A stretch of 64,000 bases of DNA from Hedera helix (Eukaryota; Streptophyta; Magnoliopsida; Apiales; Araliaceae), in assembly GCA_947179155.2 (NCBI GenBank), contig OX359286.1, forward strand, positions 10,070,501 through 10,134,500, written 5' to 3'. Of the stretch, positions 14,801-25,186 are shown piece by piece. How positions within the stretch are numbered: position 1 is the stretch's first letter; every line of letters begins with the position of its first letter. The position numbers and the translations under genes were made by a program. The notes beneath the pieces were generated by a model, which worked only from the letters and a program-made list of their open reading frames with translations, was not told where the DNA came from and searched no databases.

Positions 14801-17800
14801 TGCATTCATTTATTCTACCATAGCCTTCTTCCATTTGTCATCTTTGATTGATTCTCTCCACCTTTGAGGAACAGTTATAGAAGGCAGAGGAAACAAAGGA
14901 ACGAAAGGAAGTGGATAGATTGTCATAAGACACAAAGCTAGAAATAGGATGTTGAGTGCAAGTCCTAACACCTTTTCTAAGAGCATTAGGGAGATTAATA
15001 TCACAGTTACTGGTAGAATCAGAATTACCATCAGTAGCAACAAGAGGGCACGAAGGACCTGGAGCAGAGCATATTTGTTGTGGAGGCTCAGTGGTGGCCT
15101 TGTCCTGTGAGAATATGTCCTCAATACAGATTTTTATTGAATATCCAATGGCTCCCCTGCCTGCAAAGAATTATAGGAATTATCAGAGTTATTAGTGACT
15201 CTGGGAACTGTAGAAGATGGAAGAATAACCCAACTAGGGCTAGAGTCCTTCAACTCCTCCTTTGTAGAAGTCTCCCGCTAAAGAGAATATGGGGAAGAAG
15301 AATAAAAAGATTATAATTCCCAAAAAGTAATGTCACGAGTAACATAAACCCTATTAGACGGAGGATGATAACACTTGTAACCCTTTTGAGTAGGAGACTA
15401 CCCAATGAAAACACAGCGGATGGATTTGGTATCAAGTTTGCCACGAGTAGGGTTTTTATCATGAAAAAATAGTGCACGCACAACCAAAAACTTGTGGAGA
15501 GAGGGGCTTACAGAGTGTTTCAGAAAAGAAATCGAACTACAATTATTTAGAACCCGAGAAGGCATCCGATTAATGAGGAAAGTTGCAGTTAGAACAATAT
15601 CACCCCAAAGATTTTTAGGAGTATTCGTAGTGAACATAAGAGTGCGAGCAATCTCAAGGAGGCAGTTTTTTCTTTCCGCGATACCCCATTTTGTTCAAGA
15701 GCTTTGACACGAGGTGTGAAGGAGAAAGCCATGATTATGGAGATATGACGCAAAAGCACCATCAATATATTCCAGACCATTGTCACTATACAAAATTTTG
15801 ATTTTGGCATCAAATTAGGTTAGTATCATTTTATAAAACTCTTAAAAGCAAGAAAAAACTTCACTTTTATAACGAAGAAGATATCTCCAATTAGTACGAG
15901 AATAGCAGTCAATGAACCTAACAAATCAGCAATGACTAGTACGATAAATAACTCGACAGGGTCCCCAAAAATTAGTATGAATAACAAACAAAGACTCAGG
16001 ATTACGTTCATTAATAGAAGAATAAGTAGACTGTTTGTGTTTGGCCAATTTACAAGGTTCACAAAGAAACTGGTTTTTATTACAATGCTTAGTAAAATGC
16101 GAAAAAAAAGACTCTAAAACACCAAAGGAAGGATGCCCCAGACGACGCCACTGATGAAGGCTAGAAGCAAAGGTAATTTGAAGAGCTTGAGGAGAAGTTC
16201 CATTCTCAACTGTAGAGACATTGGTCTGAGGAACATCTAGATAGTTGAGACCACCCACTGCACTACCACTACCAATTTTTTGCTTCGTCACTAAGTCTTG
16301 AAAAACAGGAGAAGGGAAAAAAGTGACGGAACAATTTAGAGATGTGGTGAGATGTTGAACAAATAATAAATTGGTAGTAAAAGAAGGAACATGAAGAGTA
16401 AATGATAAAAATATAGTGGAAGTACAATCTACTGAACCTCTCCTGGGATAGGTGAGAGAGACCCATCAGCCACTAGAACTTTATCCTCCCTGAAAAAGGT
16501 GTATATGATTAAATAGTGTCGAATTTCCTGTTTTGAAGCACCTGAATCAATTATCCAATAGAACATGAAGATGAAACACTAAATGCTTGAGGAGTTATAC
16601 TTGACTGAGTTTAGTGAGAGGAAGAAGAGTTGGAATTGTTGCTTCGGACAACGAATTGGCTGGTAAGACGTTATAACCTGTTTTAATCAGGTGTTCATGG
16701 TGACATGGATTGCATTATTATTCATTAAAATAGCTTTCCTCTTGTCAAGTGATATGTATAAATTGACTTATTAAGGAATGATAGTGGTATAGGAGGAAAT
16801 CATGTTACCTTTAGAGTTTCCTGCTATGTTATGGGTTGTTGTCCTTTTGATAGCAGAGACCTTATTATAATTCTTTCTTGTACCCTAATTGATCAGAGCA
16901 ATATATGAATTCTGTATCTGAAGCCGGTTTGGATAGGATAGAGAGGTTGAAGCATGCTTTCTTGTGGTCAGGGAATGATTAGATAGGTAGGTAGACACCA
17001 TCTTATTTCGTGGATATAGGCTTGTGGCAAAGTGATTATACAATGATGTCATGTGAAATCTGATGCATTATAAGAAGCAAATATGGGATCCAGAGTAGCT
17101 ATTAAATTGTTTTTGCTCCTGCTACTGTGTCGCATACGTCATGCATGTCCTTGGAAGATAATCACACTGGCTTATAATTCTGTCTTGTTGACTCTGTTGT
17201 CTCTCTTTCTTTCATGATGAACCCATTTCCAGTTTCTATTCTTCCACTTTTTCAGGAATGTAAATATCAGTGGGACAATATCTATTTACTTTTCTTGATC
17301 GTGTCATTGTTTCCTCTCCTCCTGGTAAAAAAGGGTTTGGGCTTTTGAAGTTCGGTTTTTAATGCTAGTCTTTTTTAGCTTTCCTTTTGTGTTCCCGGAA
17401 AATCTTGCTTTCCTCTTCTCAAGAGGAAGTCTAGTTAACACCTTATCTGTACTGGTCAGTAGGTTGGTGTTCTGCAAAATAAAGATATTAATGTTAAGTT
17501 CTTGCTGAGAATTACGTTTCCAGCTCCTCCTTATTTCTATAGTTGAGCTGAAAGTAATTTTGTTGATGTGGTTTGTTTATAATCATGCATTAAAGTAATT
17601 AGTCAAAGATTTTTCTTGTTTAAGCTTCATTGGATTGCAAGTTTATCTTTTGGACATTTCATGTGCCACCTCTCTTGGGAATAAGCACAAGTTTATTAAA
17701 AATACTGCTTGAGGGAGCGAAACCTTTACAAACAAGGCAAAGCCGTCCACATTCAAATTCAGAATTCATATGCTGCAGAACCCAAAACCCCTTCCTTGCT

Positions 17801-20800
17801 AAGGAACATACCCTACCAAACAAAGTCAGCTTATAGACTCTAGGAAACTAATTGTGTGCCAACATCTCCAAAATTATAATATAGAATGGGAGTAGAGCTA
17901 CCAGGTATAAAAAAAATGAAACTTCTCATCAGGATCTTACTTTACATGCCGAGAATTCAACCCCTTCAAAGCATCTTCTAGTTACATTTCTTCCAAATCA
18001 ACCATATAATACCATGGGGGGTGACCTCCCATTTCTTTCTCCACTCCTTCCTCGTGCCAAATTCCCAGCCTATCCAGAAGCTCATCAGCTTACCTTTCCA
18101 GGCATAACCCAATCCCTCAATTTCTTCCGTAGAATCCTCTCCTCCTATTGACATATTCATTCACTTGACATTTTCCTACCATCACTCTTTTTCTAAACTA
18201 TATACTCTCTGCGTCCAATTTTACATTACAATTTCCAGTTTTGGATGTCCCAAAAGGATGACAAAGTTGAACAATACTCTCTGACCCGGGATAAAGTTTT
18301 TGACTTTTTGGAGAGGGGAAAACGACAAAATTGTGCACATTAATTGTTTATACAACTTAAACAAAAGATCTACCTCCATACAGACTTGTCCGACTCCCTC
18401 AGCCTATTGGTCAAGTCACTTCCTTCCACATGCCTTCATTAATTATCTTGAAACTTTCTATTTGTGGTAACCAATTCCAGTGCAATTTTAAGTCTAACAT
18501 ACACACTCTCTCCTATTTAACGTAAATTGTTTAGTCACTCCAGCTCTTTCTCACTTTCTCCCTCTCTTTCAACTTTTTTGGTGAACAAGGTTGGCATGGT
18601 AGTAAATTTGTAGGGATAGTACTTGTGTATTAGACATTAAATTGTTGGGTTAATATAGGAAACGTTGGGCAAAAGATTATTAAAGGTGAGTAGACATTTA
18701 ACTTGGGACTAGCTAAAGAGTTACCGCAAACTTTTATTTTGGGATGATGTAAGTAAGTGTACGCACTACATTCTCTTGAATCCACTTAAGATGAAAAAAA
18801 TGGTAGGTAACCCACTTAGATTTTCGATAAATATGACCAAATGTTCATATTTCCTTATCTTGTACATGTCCAACGACAGATACTCCTTTCCCAGGCTAAA
18901 TTTAAATATAATACTTCAAATTTAACAAGGAAAAAGTTGGAAAGGTAAATTTTTTAGTTTGACATACCAAATTTTTGTTATATAAAATAGGACGGAGGGA
19001 GTGTATCTTTTTATGATGGTGGAACCCGCAGCTAGGGTATCCTTGAATAAATCAACAGGTTCATGCATTACCCCCACGAACCATGCACCAGGGAATTTCA
19101 TTTATAACGTTCGGTCCAAGGAGATCAATGTCTGTAGAGTATCGAACTTATGACTTGCACATTGAAGGTACTCTTGTTTTAACAGATACATCAGTGTAAC
19201 AACTAAAGCTTTTACATATAACATTCTGTCCTTCCAGCCCATCTCATTTTATAAGGTAAATTTTGGGTGGTATAAAGTTTAATAATATGGAAACTTGTGT
19301 ATTACAGTATATTCATTTTTAACTTTCCAACAGTACCCTTTTTTAATTTCAAATTTAACTTAGGAATGGGTTGTTTGTATTGGGAAATTGGGATATATTC
19401 GAATGTGAGTTAAGTAAAAGATTAAGATTTTAGTCACAATTCTTGAAAAACTAAGCAAGGGACCCACTATCTTTTCATGTTAAGTGCATTTAAGAAAAGG
19501 TTAAAAGGGATTTTACACTCCGCTAAACATTTATCGTGCAACTTTTCACCATTTCAGGACATCCCAAAAATGAAATTGTGCCTTATAAAATGGGACGTAG
19601 GGAGTTTGTATTTCTAAAAGACATACCTGTAGAATGTTCTCAACTCTTTGTTTTCTCGTGGTTTTTATCTACCCTTTTGTATTTTTCGTTTTTCTTTTGC
19701 TTCTTGGAGTTCTTTTTTTCCTTTGCTACTTGTTTTTGATATGCTTGCTGATCTTGGTACTCTATAACCAAGAAAAATGTTGCATCAAGGCGCAAGGTGC
19801 TATGACACAGAGTGAATGCTTCTTCCGATGACATTATTGAAAAGCCTTGTATTGTTTCTTGACGCTTGTAGTTGGTCTAATAGTATTGTGGTTACTTTGA
19901 AACAGTGTTACATACTTGCGCCTTGATGGATCAGTTGTACCAGAAAAGCGTTTTGACATAGTGAAAGCTTTCAACTCGGATCCTACTATTGATGCTCTCT
20001 TACTTACAACACATGGTACGATCTAGCATTTGGAATAAAGATGTGGGCTTTCTGTAAAAAAAAATCTCTGGGACTTTTGATAGATACTGTTTTTTACCTT
20101 TTACAGTTGGTGGGCTTGGTTTGAACTTGACATCAGCCGACACTCTCGTTTTCATGGAGCATGATTGGAACCCAATGAGAGATCATCAGGTATCTAGACT
20201 TTTGTACATTGTCCTTGACTAGTTTCTCTCATTGTCTGTCTTTTTGCAGGTAAGTGTGGGATTCTTATTTTTGTAGAAATGCAGTGAAAGCATGCTATTA
20301 CTCTGCCACCTGTGGCTTGTTGTGAAATTTATTTAGAAAGGGTAGAAAAAAATAGTAGAAGGGTTGTTTTTGAATGCTTTCCTTCCAAATAGCTTATTCT
20401 TGAGTTTTTTTTTCGAAGTAGAGAAAGGATTGAAAAGAGTGGAAAAGGAACTTAAATTTTCGGTGCAAAAATTTCCACCCTAAAATGGGAAGATTTGAGT
20501 GGAAAGGGATCTCTAGTAATTAAAAGTTTTTCACTATTCCCAGTTCCACCCTCAAAATATAAACATCAAATTTTTAACTCCACTATCCTAAAATATTTAA
20601 AAATTTGTCCTTAACTCCAGTGTTTTAAAAATCCACGTCTAGGTCCGATTAATCCCCGCCTAGGTGTTAGCCCCCCCCCCCCCCCCCCCCCCCCCCGGCG
20701 TCTCGCCTAGGCGCTAGGCCCTCCCTAGTGCTCCACCTAGGTCCAAGGCAGAAAAAAACCACTCTAGGAAATTAGGTGGGACTAGGCGGAGAAATTAGGC

Positions 20801-22567
20801 GGGACCTAAGCGGAGAAATTAGGGCTGCAATTGTTTTTTATTTTATTTTAATAATTAAACTACAAAACGACATCGTGAGAGTAGATGATGAAGTTGAGGG
20901 TTGATCGGGCCTTACTTGGAAGGCGGTTGGTGAAACATCCGGAGCGGATAACATGTTAGAGACTATGAAAGTAGTAGAAATGTTAAGAGTAAGATAACTC
21001 CATGAAGAATATTTTTTGTTTGATAATGACATGAAAGAGAAGGGAGATGAGGAGTATGAGTGTGAGTCTGATGTGGATATTATCAGGGATATGGAGAAGA
21101 AGAGTTAAAAATATAGAGAGATATGGAGATGATGACTATTAGTTTATATTTTTTATTATTTGTTTGCGTTTGAACTTTGAATAATTACATGTTTGTGTTT
21201 GAACTTTGACATTAGCAATATGGATACGTGTTTGGACTTTAAGCAAATGCCTTTATTATCTTTATTATAATTTTTTTTTATTTTTATATTATTGTTTAGT
21301 TTGAATAAATATAAGATAAAATATTAAAATTGGTTTAAAATAAAAAATTCCGTCTAGGCCCCACTCAGGGCCCCTAGGCGCTAGGCTCCCCCCCTGCCGC
21401 CCGCCTCCCGCCTAGCGCCTTTTAGAAGATTGCTCAACTTGCAAACACACATAAGAAAGTTACTATCATTCCCAATCCATTTCAAAAGTTACTATTCCTC
21501 TCCTCACTTTAAATCCAAACTAACAAACAGTGTTAGGATGAATTCGACCAAATATCCCGTAATGTTGCTAGTCAATTAATAATTTTTCTCACCCCTCACC
21601 CAATCCCACAAAAACAAAATAAAACAAGGAAATAGAAATATTATTATTTATTTTTTCTGTTGTTTGTTTTTCCCTGATAGACCCATGACCAGATTGGTTG
21701 CTGTTGAATTTAACTGTACTTGATTGGGACCTTGTGGTTCAAACCGCCTGGCTGAGATCTGACCATAATTAACTTTGTTATATTTTGTAATGAGAATTAC
21801 CAGTTAGTAATTACTATGACGTCAAAATATTTTCTAGTTGATTCTATATTTCCATTATTTAATTGTTCCTTGACTGCATTGTTAGTTGGTGTGGAGTCAT
21901 CCACCCCATTCACGTTGAAGATTTTTTTTTTTTTAATGTTGGATTTCTAGGACATGTACAGACGTCCCTAGGGCATTTCAATTAGTCAAATTGGAATCTA
22001 CCTTTTTTCCTCTATTAGATTCATTTACGCTTTTATTTGTTATTCTTGCACATTATCAGGCAATGGACAGAGCACACAGGTTGGGCCAGCGTAAAGTTGT
22101 TAATGTTCATCGGCTCATCATGCGTGGAACCTTGGAAGAGAAAGTGATGAGCCTCCAAAAGTTTAAATTGTCAGTTGCAAATGCTATCATCAATGCGGAC
22201 AACACTAGTCTGAAAACTATGAATACAGATCAGTTGCTCGATCTATTTACGTCCACAGATAGCGAAAAGGTACTCTTTCTAACATCCTTTTTACACGTTA
22301 GAACCCTGACAGTACAAAGCGATATAGCAAATTTATGGCAAACATTTTCATTTTGATTTTCTAAACTTTCAACAATATTTTTGCTTTGAATGTCAGCGAG
22401 CTTCTGTGGCCAAGGCCTCTGATGAAAATTTTGACAGCGAGCCTAAACTACCCGGTGGTGGTAAAGGGTTGAAAGCCATTCTTGGTGGACTAGAGGAGCT
22501 TTGGGATCAATCGCAGTATACTGAAGAATACAATCTGACACATTTCTTAGCCAGGCTAAATGGCTAA
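75..22567 (+). CDS. BTAF1: TATA-binding protein-associated factor BTAF1/MOT1 (RGD3-type), 3' half, 13 exons
   Basis: Swi2/Snf2-family ATPase that in yeast, animals and Arabidopsis uses ATP to strip TBP from DNA and so regulates RNA polymerase II initiation in the nucleus. Exons read from splice sites and frame: 75-194, 274-747, 2290-2828, 10523-11015, 11102-11170, 11811-11915, 12003-12227, 12456-12719, 12808-12857, 19906-20015, 20107-20189, 22060-22269, 22397-22567. All introns are GT-AG. The exons sum to 2913 bp, one open frame of 970 residues plus a TAA stop. Plant homologues are about 2,000 residues (family knowledge), so the N-terminal half, including the TBP-clasping HEAT repeats, lies upstream of the window. 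The introns at 2829-10522 and 12858-19905 are enlarged by retrotransposons, yet no exon has a frameshift or stop. The gene converges on the glycosyltransferase at 25466. Identification is very secure; exon borders are from visual inspection. Confidence 0.96.
748..2289 (+). other. BTAF1 intron containing one MITE
   Basis: A 1,542-bp GT-AG intron. Apart from the Stowaway-like MITE at 1009-1291 I see only AT-rich unique sequence. The open frames in it have no coding character. Confidence 0.8.
1009..1291. mobile_element. Stowaway-type MITE
   Basis: Terminal inverted repeats of about 30 bp: ctgcctccatccaccaaagg at the left and the complementary end cttttgaggccggagggag at the right. It is flanked by TA on both sides (1007-1008 and 1292-1293), the target duplication of Tc1/mariner-derived Stowaway MITEs. 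No coding capacity. Confidence 0.82.
4560..4956 (+). repeat. 5' LTR of the BTAF1-intron gypsy element
   Basis: 397 bp, TG...CA bounded and clearly similar over its length to 8975-9375. It contains a TATA-like stretch at about 4728-4736 and a CT-rich stretch near its 3' end. Confidence 0.92.
4960..4971 (+). promoter_or_regulatory. Primer-binding site (tRNA-iMet)
   Basis: tggtatcagagc, complementary to the 3' end of plant initiator methionine tRNA. It starts three bases after the 5' LTR ends, the usual place where reverse transcription is primed. Confidence 0.9.
5415..5602 (+). repeat. Tandem repeat in the gypsy leader
   Basis: About six to seven imperfect units of about 27 bp built on agttgtttcagtcgtagag in the untranslated leader between PBS and gag. 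The last two units also gain the short palindrome tctacgatcgtaga. Confidence 0.8.
6013..7096 (+). pseudogene. Gypsy gag remnant with zinc knuckle
   Basis: The frame at 6390-6698 matches the retrotransposon gag family PF03732 ([42 protein letters not shown]). The frame at 6854-7096 carries a zinc-knuckle-like segment, [15 protein letters not shown], in which the second Cys of the usual CCHC has become Phe. At least two frameshifts and several stops separate the pieces, so no full Gag can be made. Confidence 0.85.
7133..7420 (+). pseudogene. Gypsy aspartic protease remnant
   Basis: Contains the retropepsin active-site motif [14 protein letters not shown] at about residues 26-39 of this frame. 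It breaks at 7417, where the reverse transcriptase should begin shortly afterwards. Confidence 0.85.
7652..8931 (+). pseudogene. Gypsy integrase and C-terminal chromodomain-like region, broken
   Basis: 7652-8131 carries the H2C2 zinc-binding domain ([18 protein letters not shown], then ECPICQ) and the first part of the integrase core ([19 protein letters not shown]). The core continues in other frames to 8546 (SDRDPIFLS, then [10 protein letters not shown]). 8524-8931 has the [15 protein letters not shown] and [10 protein letters not shown] stretches typical of chromovirus integrase C-termini, followed by a partial chromodomain ending near YQYLVQWMK. Frameshifts at about 8130 and 8530 inactivate it. 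Confidence 0.88.
8975..9375 (+). repeat. 3' LTR of the BTAF1-intron gypsy element
   Basis: 401 bp, preceded by the polypurine tract aaggggaaggga and followed by the target duplication acctt. It differs from the 5' LTR by scattered substitutions and small indels, so the insertion is not recent. Confidence 0.92.
10523..12857 (+). CDS. BTAF1: BTAF1 exons encoding SNF2 helicase lobe 1 and the start of lobe 2
   Basis: Six exons: 10523-11015, 11102-11170, 11811-11915, 12003-12227, 12456-12719 and 12808-12857. The exon at 10523 carries the Q-motif-like [10 protein letters not shown], Walker A ([10 protein letters not shown]), motif Ia ([12 protein letters not shown]), the Walker B box DEGH and motif III (LILSGTPIQ). 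DEGH rather than DEAH is characteristic of MOT1/BTAF1 among Snf2 proteins (family knowledge). Later exons give the [19 protein letters not shown] linker, the [14 protein letters not shown] segment and motif IV around [16 protein letters not shown]. The last exon is only 50 bp and ends in phase 2. All catalytic residues expected in this part are present. Confidence 0.95.
12245..12412 (+). repeat. Compound trinucleotide microsatellite
   Basis: (TTA)n, (TTG)n and (TCG)n blocks that interconvert by single-base steps. It begins about 20 bp after the BTAF1 exon ending at 12227. The long Leu/Cys/Arg runs in open frames here come from this repeat and are not protein. Confidence 0.95.
13066..13384 (-). 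repeat. 3' LTR of the antisense copia element
   Basis: About 319 bp. On the - strand it begins tgttagaatg directly after a purine-rich tract and ends tttaca. No matching copy occurs at the right side of the element. Confidence 0.8.
13475..15124 (-). pseudogene. Copia reverse transcriptase and RNase H, broken
   Basis: 14067-14381 (- strand) carries the RT active-site block [10 protein letters not shown] (usual YVDD changed to YVED) followed by [17 protein letters not shown]. 13475-13666 carries the RNase H block [20 protein letters not shown]. The 14810-15124 frame is the degenerate N-terminal RT region. Multiple stops and shifts separate these pieces. Confidence 0.88.
15398..16667 (-). pseudogene. 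Copia protease, GAG-pre-integrase and integrase remnants
   Basis: From the right on the - strand: LIDSGASK of the aspartic protease (about 16540), the GAG-pre-integrase/HHCC segment ([11 protein letters not shown], then [11 protein letters not shown]) in 15926-16291, and integrase-core pieces in 15398-15813 (for example [20 protein letters not shown]). Several frames, several stops. Confidence 0.85.
17978..18160 (-). pseudogene. Possible LINE zinc-binding RT scrap
   Basis: A 60-residue frame containing [17 protein letters not shown], which resembles the end of the plant LINE zf-RVT domain, where PH..WW.IWKERN is usual. The rest is not recognisable and no other LINE domain is adjacent. Confidence 0.35.
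18205..19604. mobile_element. Stowaway-like element with a second copy nested inside
   Basis: The left end (ctctctgcgtccaatttta onward) and the complement of the right end (ctccctacgtcccatttta onward) match for about 50 bp, including the shared inner block around ggatgtcc. It is 1.4 kb, long for a MITE. Another mariner-type end, aggacggagggag, lies inside at 18989-19001, pairing with about 18883, which suggests insertion of one element into another. TA precedes the left end. No transposase is seen. Confidence 0.65.
19906..22567 (+). CDS. BTAF1: BTAF1 exons encoding SNF2 helicase lobe 2 and the C-terminus
   Basis: Four exons: 19906-20015, 20107-20189, 22060-22269 and 22397-22567. They contain the block [13 protein letters not shown], motif V ([16 protein letters not shown], followed by MEHDWNP) and motif VI ([11 protein letters not shown]) with the arginine finger. 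The C-terminal tail ends [18 protein letters not shown] and LARLNG before the TAA at 22565-22567, matching the conserved end of plant MOT1 proteins. The codon split across 12857/19906 and the phase-1 junction at 20015/20107 both restore the frame. Confidence 0.95.
20622..21432. mobile_element. GC-rich-ended inverted-repeat element
   Basis: Two GC-rich blocks built on gcctaggcgctaggc face each other (20650-20760 and 21348-21420) around an AT-rich centre, and the outer ends share ttttaaaa/ttttagaa. The layout resembles hAT-type non-autonomous elements found in plant introns. I found no clean target duplication, and the class is a guess. Confidence 0.5.
20671..20696 (+). repeat. Homopolymer of 26 C
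   Basis: Uninterrupted run of C inside the GC-rich arm of the element at 20622-21432. Its length is likely unstable in the genome or uncertain in the assembly. Confidence 0.9.
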
Positions 22568-23468
22568 ACAGGAGTTGTTTTTAGATCAATTATCATTCGC
22601 TGAAGAAAACAATCTGAGTCGGTTGGTGAAGCTTAGTGGCTGACTCCTAGTTTCCCACTATGTATATTCCTCGAGCCAGTGCCCTAGATTTTGACGTTTT
22701 AGTACATTTTAGTACTAATCCTTTTTGCCCTTTGTCTGCCTTCTCTTTTCTCCTATTAATTATGGAAGGCCATGGAGAAATTCGGTGTAGTTAGCTAGTC
22801 CCGAATCCGGAGTGAGCCTGGTCAGAGTAAGTTGGCGGTTAAGTGCGTCAAGAAAAAACAAAAATGTATTCAGATTGTATATACATTTAACTTTTTTTTT
22901 TTTTTTTGGAGGTGAAATGGTTAATCTAATCCCATAGGAATGAGCAGTTGCATTTTTCATTTTGTAAGGTAATTTAGCCTTACAATATCACACTGTTGGG
23001 GCTAAGAAGTTTATGTAGCAAATTTTTGAAGCCATTGTGACTTGTGACTTGCAGCATGATCAAGGATCCTATATGAATTGGATAATAATTATAGTATTCA
23101 TTCATTGTTTTTTATTTTTATTTATGGTATAAGAATGCGCTTTGTTTAACACTTGAAAGTGTTTATTTTTCGAAGAAGTTGGTGTTTTCTTCTATTTCCT
23201 CTGGTCCAAAATTAAAGATGCAATTTTCTTTTCTATCTGCGCTAAAATTAGAGATGTTTTTTTATTTTTTAGCCTATAAAGCGATATGAAATTCTAAAAC
23301 CGTTGAACTTTTATTACCAGTTGATTGAATCTTAACATGCAACCACTACTTCATTTATAGGTAATACTACTGAGAAATATCAAAAAAAATATAGTTTTTC
23401 TTAATAGCTCTTGATTTACAAATGTATCTTTCTTTAAACTTTTGCTTTGCTAGAGGGTCGTCAACCTG
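22568..23468. other. BTAF1 3' flank
   Basis: The 3' UTR and downstream sequence of BTAF1. No canonical AATAAA is seen in the first few hundred bases; a T-rich tract lies at 22891-22908. No further gene or repeat is supported. Confidence 0.7.
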
Positions 23469-23832
23469 GTGCTCAAAGACGGTCTAGTAATACATGAAAA
23501 AAACCTCGTTTTAACTGTGATGCCTCTCTTGGTAAGGGGGAAGGGTTTTATTGGCATTGACTTTGTAATCCGGGATAACTATGGGAAGGAAGGTTATTGG
23601 GGCAACATGGATGTGGATAGTGCTCAAGCTTTTGCGGTAATTAAGGAGTGCTCATGTGATTGTTGATCGAGATCATTCCTACCTTAGTGGTGTTCTTGAG
23701 GAATGCCATTGTACTTTAGTGCTTAATCATGTGGGAGGAGATGGGAATAGGATAGCTCATGTCCTTGAAGCGCTTGCCCAATCTTTAAAATTTCAATGTT
23801 CCTACATTTTGGATGGAGGATATTCATTTTAG
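23469..23832 (+). pseudogene. LINE-type RNase H (RVT_3) remnant, frameshifted
   Basis: The first frame (23469-23666) contains GFIGIDFVIRDNYGK, the start of the plant RNase H-like RVT_3 domain. After a +1 shift the same domain continues to the TAG at 23830-23832 with LEECHCTLVLNHVGGDGNRI and AHVLEALAQ. This domain occurs at the end of plant LINE ORF2 and in related single-domain genes. Missing catalytic segments and the shift make it a relic. Confidence 0.75.
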
Positions 23833-24340
23833 TGTTCTTCCTCTAGTTGTACTTGATGATTTACAGCAATAAAAAATTTCAGTCCATCAATTGTTCTATA
23901 AAAAAAATTAAAAGAAAAAAAAAGAATAATAACAAAAATAGAATAATATTATATTAAAATGTCTAAAAGAATTGTAATAATAATATTGATTAATAACTAA
24001 TGGATATAATGTCCAAAAAAAACCTCATGAATGTTGAAGTTATGGTTCTTTTAATGTTGAAATGGTAATTCTTACGATGAAATGTTGAATCAACTTATTT
24101 TTTTTATTAATGTCACTTTTAGTAATTTTTACAATTTATTTAAACTTTTAAGTTTTTATCAGGCAAAGAACTTAACAAAGTATTTTAACTTAATTTTAAA
24201 TTTATAAATTTATAAGTTCTTATCAGTCAAACAATTTATTGATTTACAACAATAAAATTCTTCAGTCTATCAATTGTTCTATAAAAAAAAAAGAAAGAAA
24301 TTAAGAAAGAAAATGTTGAAAATTATTTTAAAGTAACTAA

Positions 24341-24723
24341 GGGTTTGTTCAGTCGCAACTTATAAATTAGTCAAATCATGTTTTTCACTATTTGCCTATT
24401 CGTTTATAACTTAAGTTTTAACTTTTTAAATTGACTTATAAATTATTTTTGAGAAGTATAAATTTCTTATTTCTCAAAACATGACCTATAAGTCATTTTA
24501 AATAAATAAGTTTGATCAAATATAATGACTATTTTATCTTTATATTTTTTTGTAAGTGACAACTAATCTCTCTTTAAATCTCCCTCCCTCCCTCCCCTTT
24601 TCTCTCTCCTCCATCTATTTTTATTTAAATATTTTAATTTATATTAGAATTCTTTTCTCATCATTTATTTAAGTTGTTTCTTTTAATTTTATTTTTTTTA
24701 GTTTTGTAAATCTCAAATGTAGA

Positions 24724-24793
<70 letters not shown>

Positions 24794-25186
24794 GAATAAT
24801 ACTATATTATAATGTCTAAAAGAATTGTAATAATAATATTGATTAATAACTAATGGATATAATGTCCAAAAAAAAAAAAAACATTCATGGATGTTGAAGT
24901 TATGGTTCTTTTAATGTTTTTTAATGTTGAAATGGTAATTCTTATGATGAAATAATCAACTTATTCTTTTTATTAATGTCACTTTTGGTAATCTTTACAA
25001 TTTATTTTAATTTATAAGTTCTTATCAGCCAAAGAACTTATCAAATTATTTTAACTTAATTTTAAATTTATAAATCAAACTGGTGCCGAACGCTTTTACT
25101 TATAAGTTACAGCTAAAACTAATTTGTAATTCATTTTAAGTTCTAACTTATAAGTCATTTTAAAGTAAGTCCTTACTGAACGGTTC
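24341..25186. mobile_element. hAT-like MITE, diverged
   Basis: The left end gggtttgttcagt pairs with the right end actgaacggttc as an inverted repeat, and both ends are followed inward by related acttataa/ttataagt blocks. The target duplication is not clear. Confidence 0.5.
24723..24793 (+). repeat. (AAT)n microsatellite
   Basis: About 23 uninterrupted ATA/AAT triplets. Confidence 0.95.

Larger units (their letters stand above)
13066..16669 (-). mobile_element. 5'-truncated Ty1/copia element, antisense to BTAF1
   Basis: Read on the - strand the order is protease, GAG-pre-integrase, integrase, reverse transcriptase, RNase H, 3' LTR, which is the copia order. The element starts abruptly in the protease region near 16667; Gag and the 5' LTR are missing. 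The 3' LTR ends at 13066 with TG/CA ends. The 5-mer gttat flanks both sides (13061-13065 and 16670-16674), which may be a target duplication or chance. Confidence 0.88.
12858..19905 (+). other. 7.0-kb BTAF1 intron enlarged by an antisense copia element and MITEs
   Basis: GT-AG, phase-2 intron. Contents: a 5'-truncated copia element on the - strand (13066-16669), about 1.5 kb with no recognisable function (16670-17970), a possible LINE scrap (17978-18160), and a nested Stowaway-like element (18205-19604). Confidence 0.85.
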
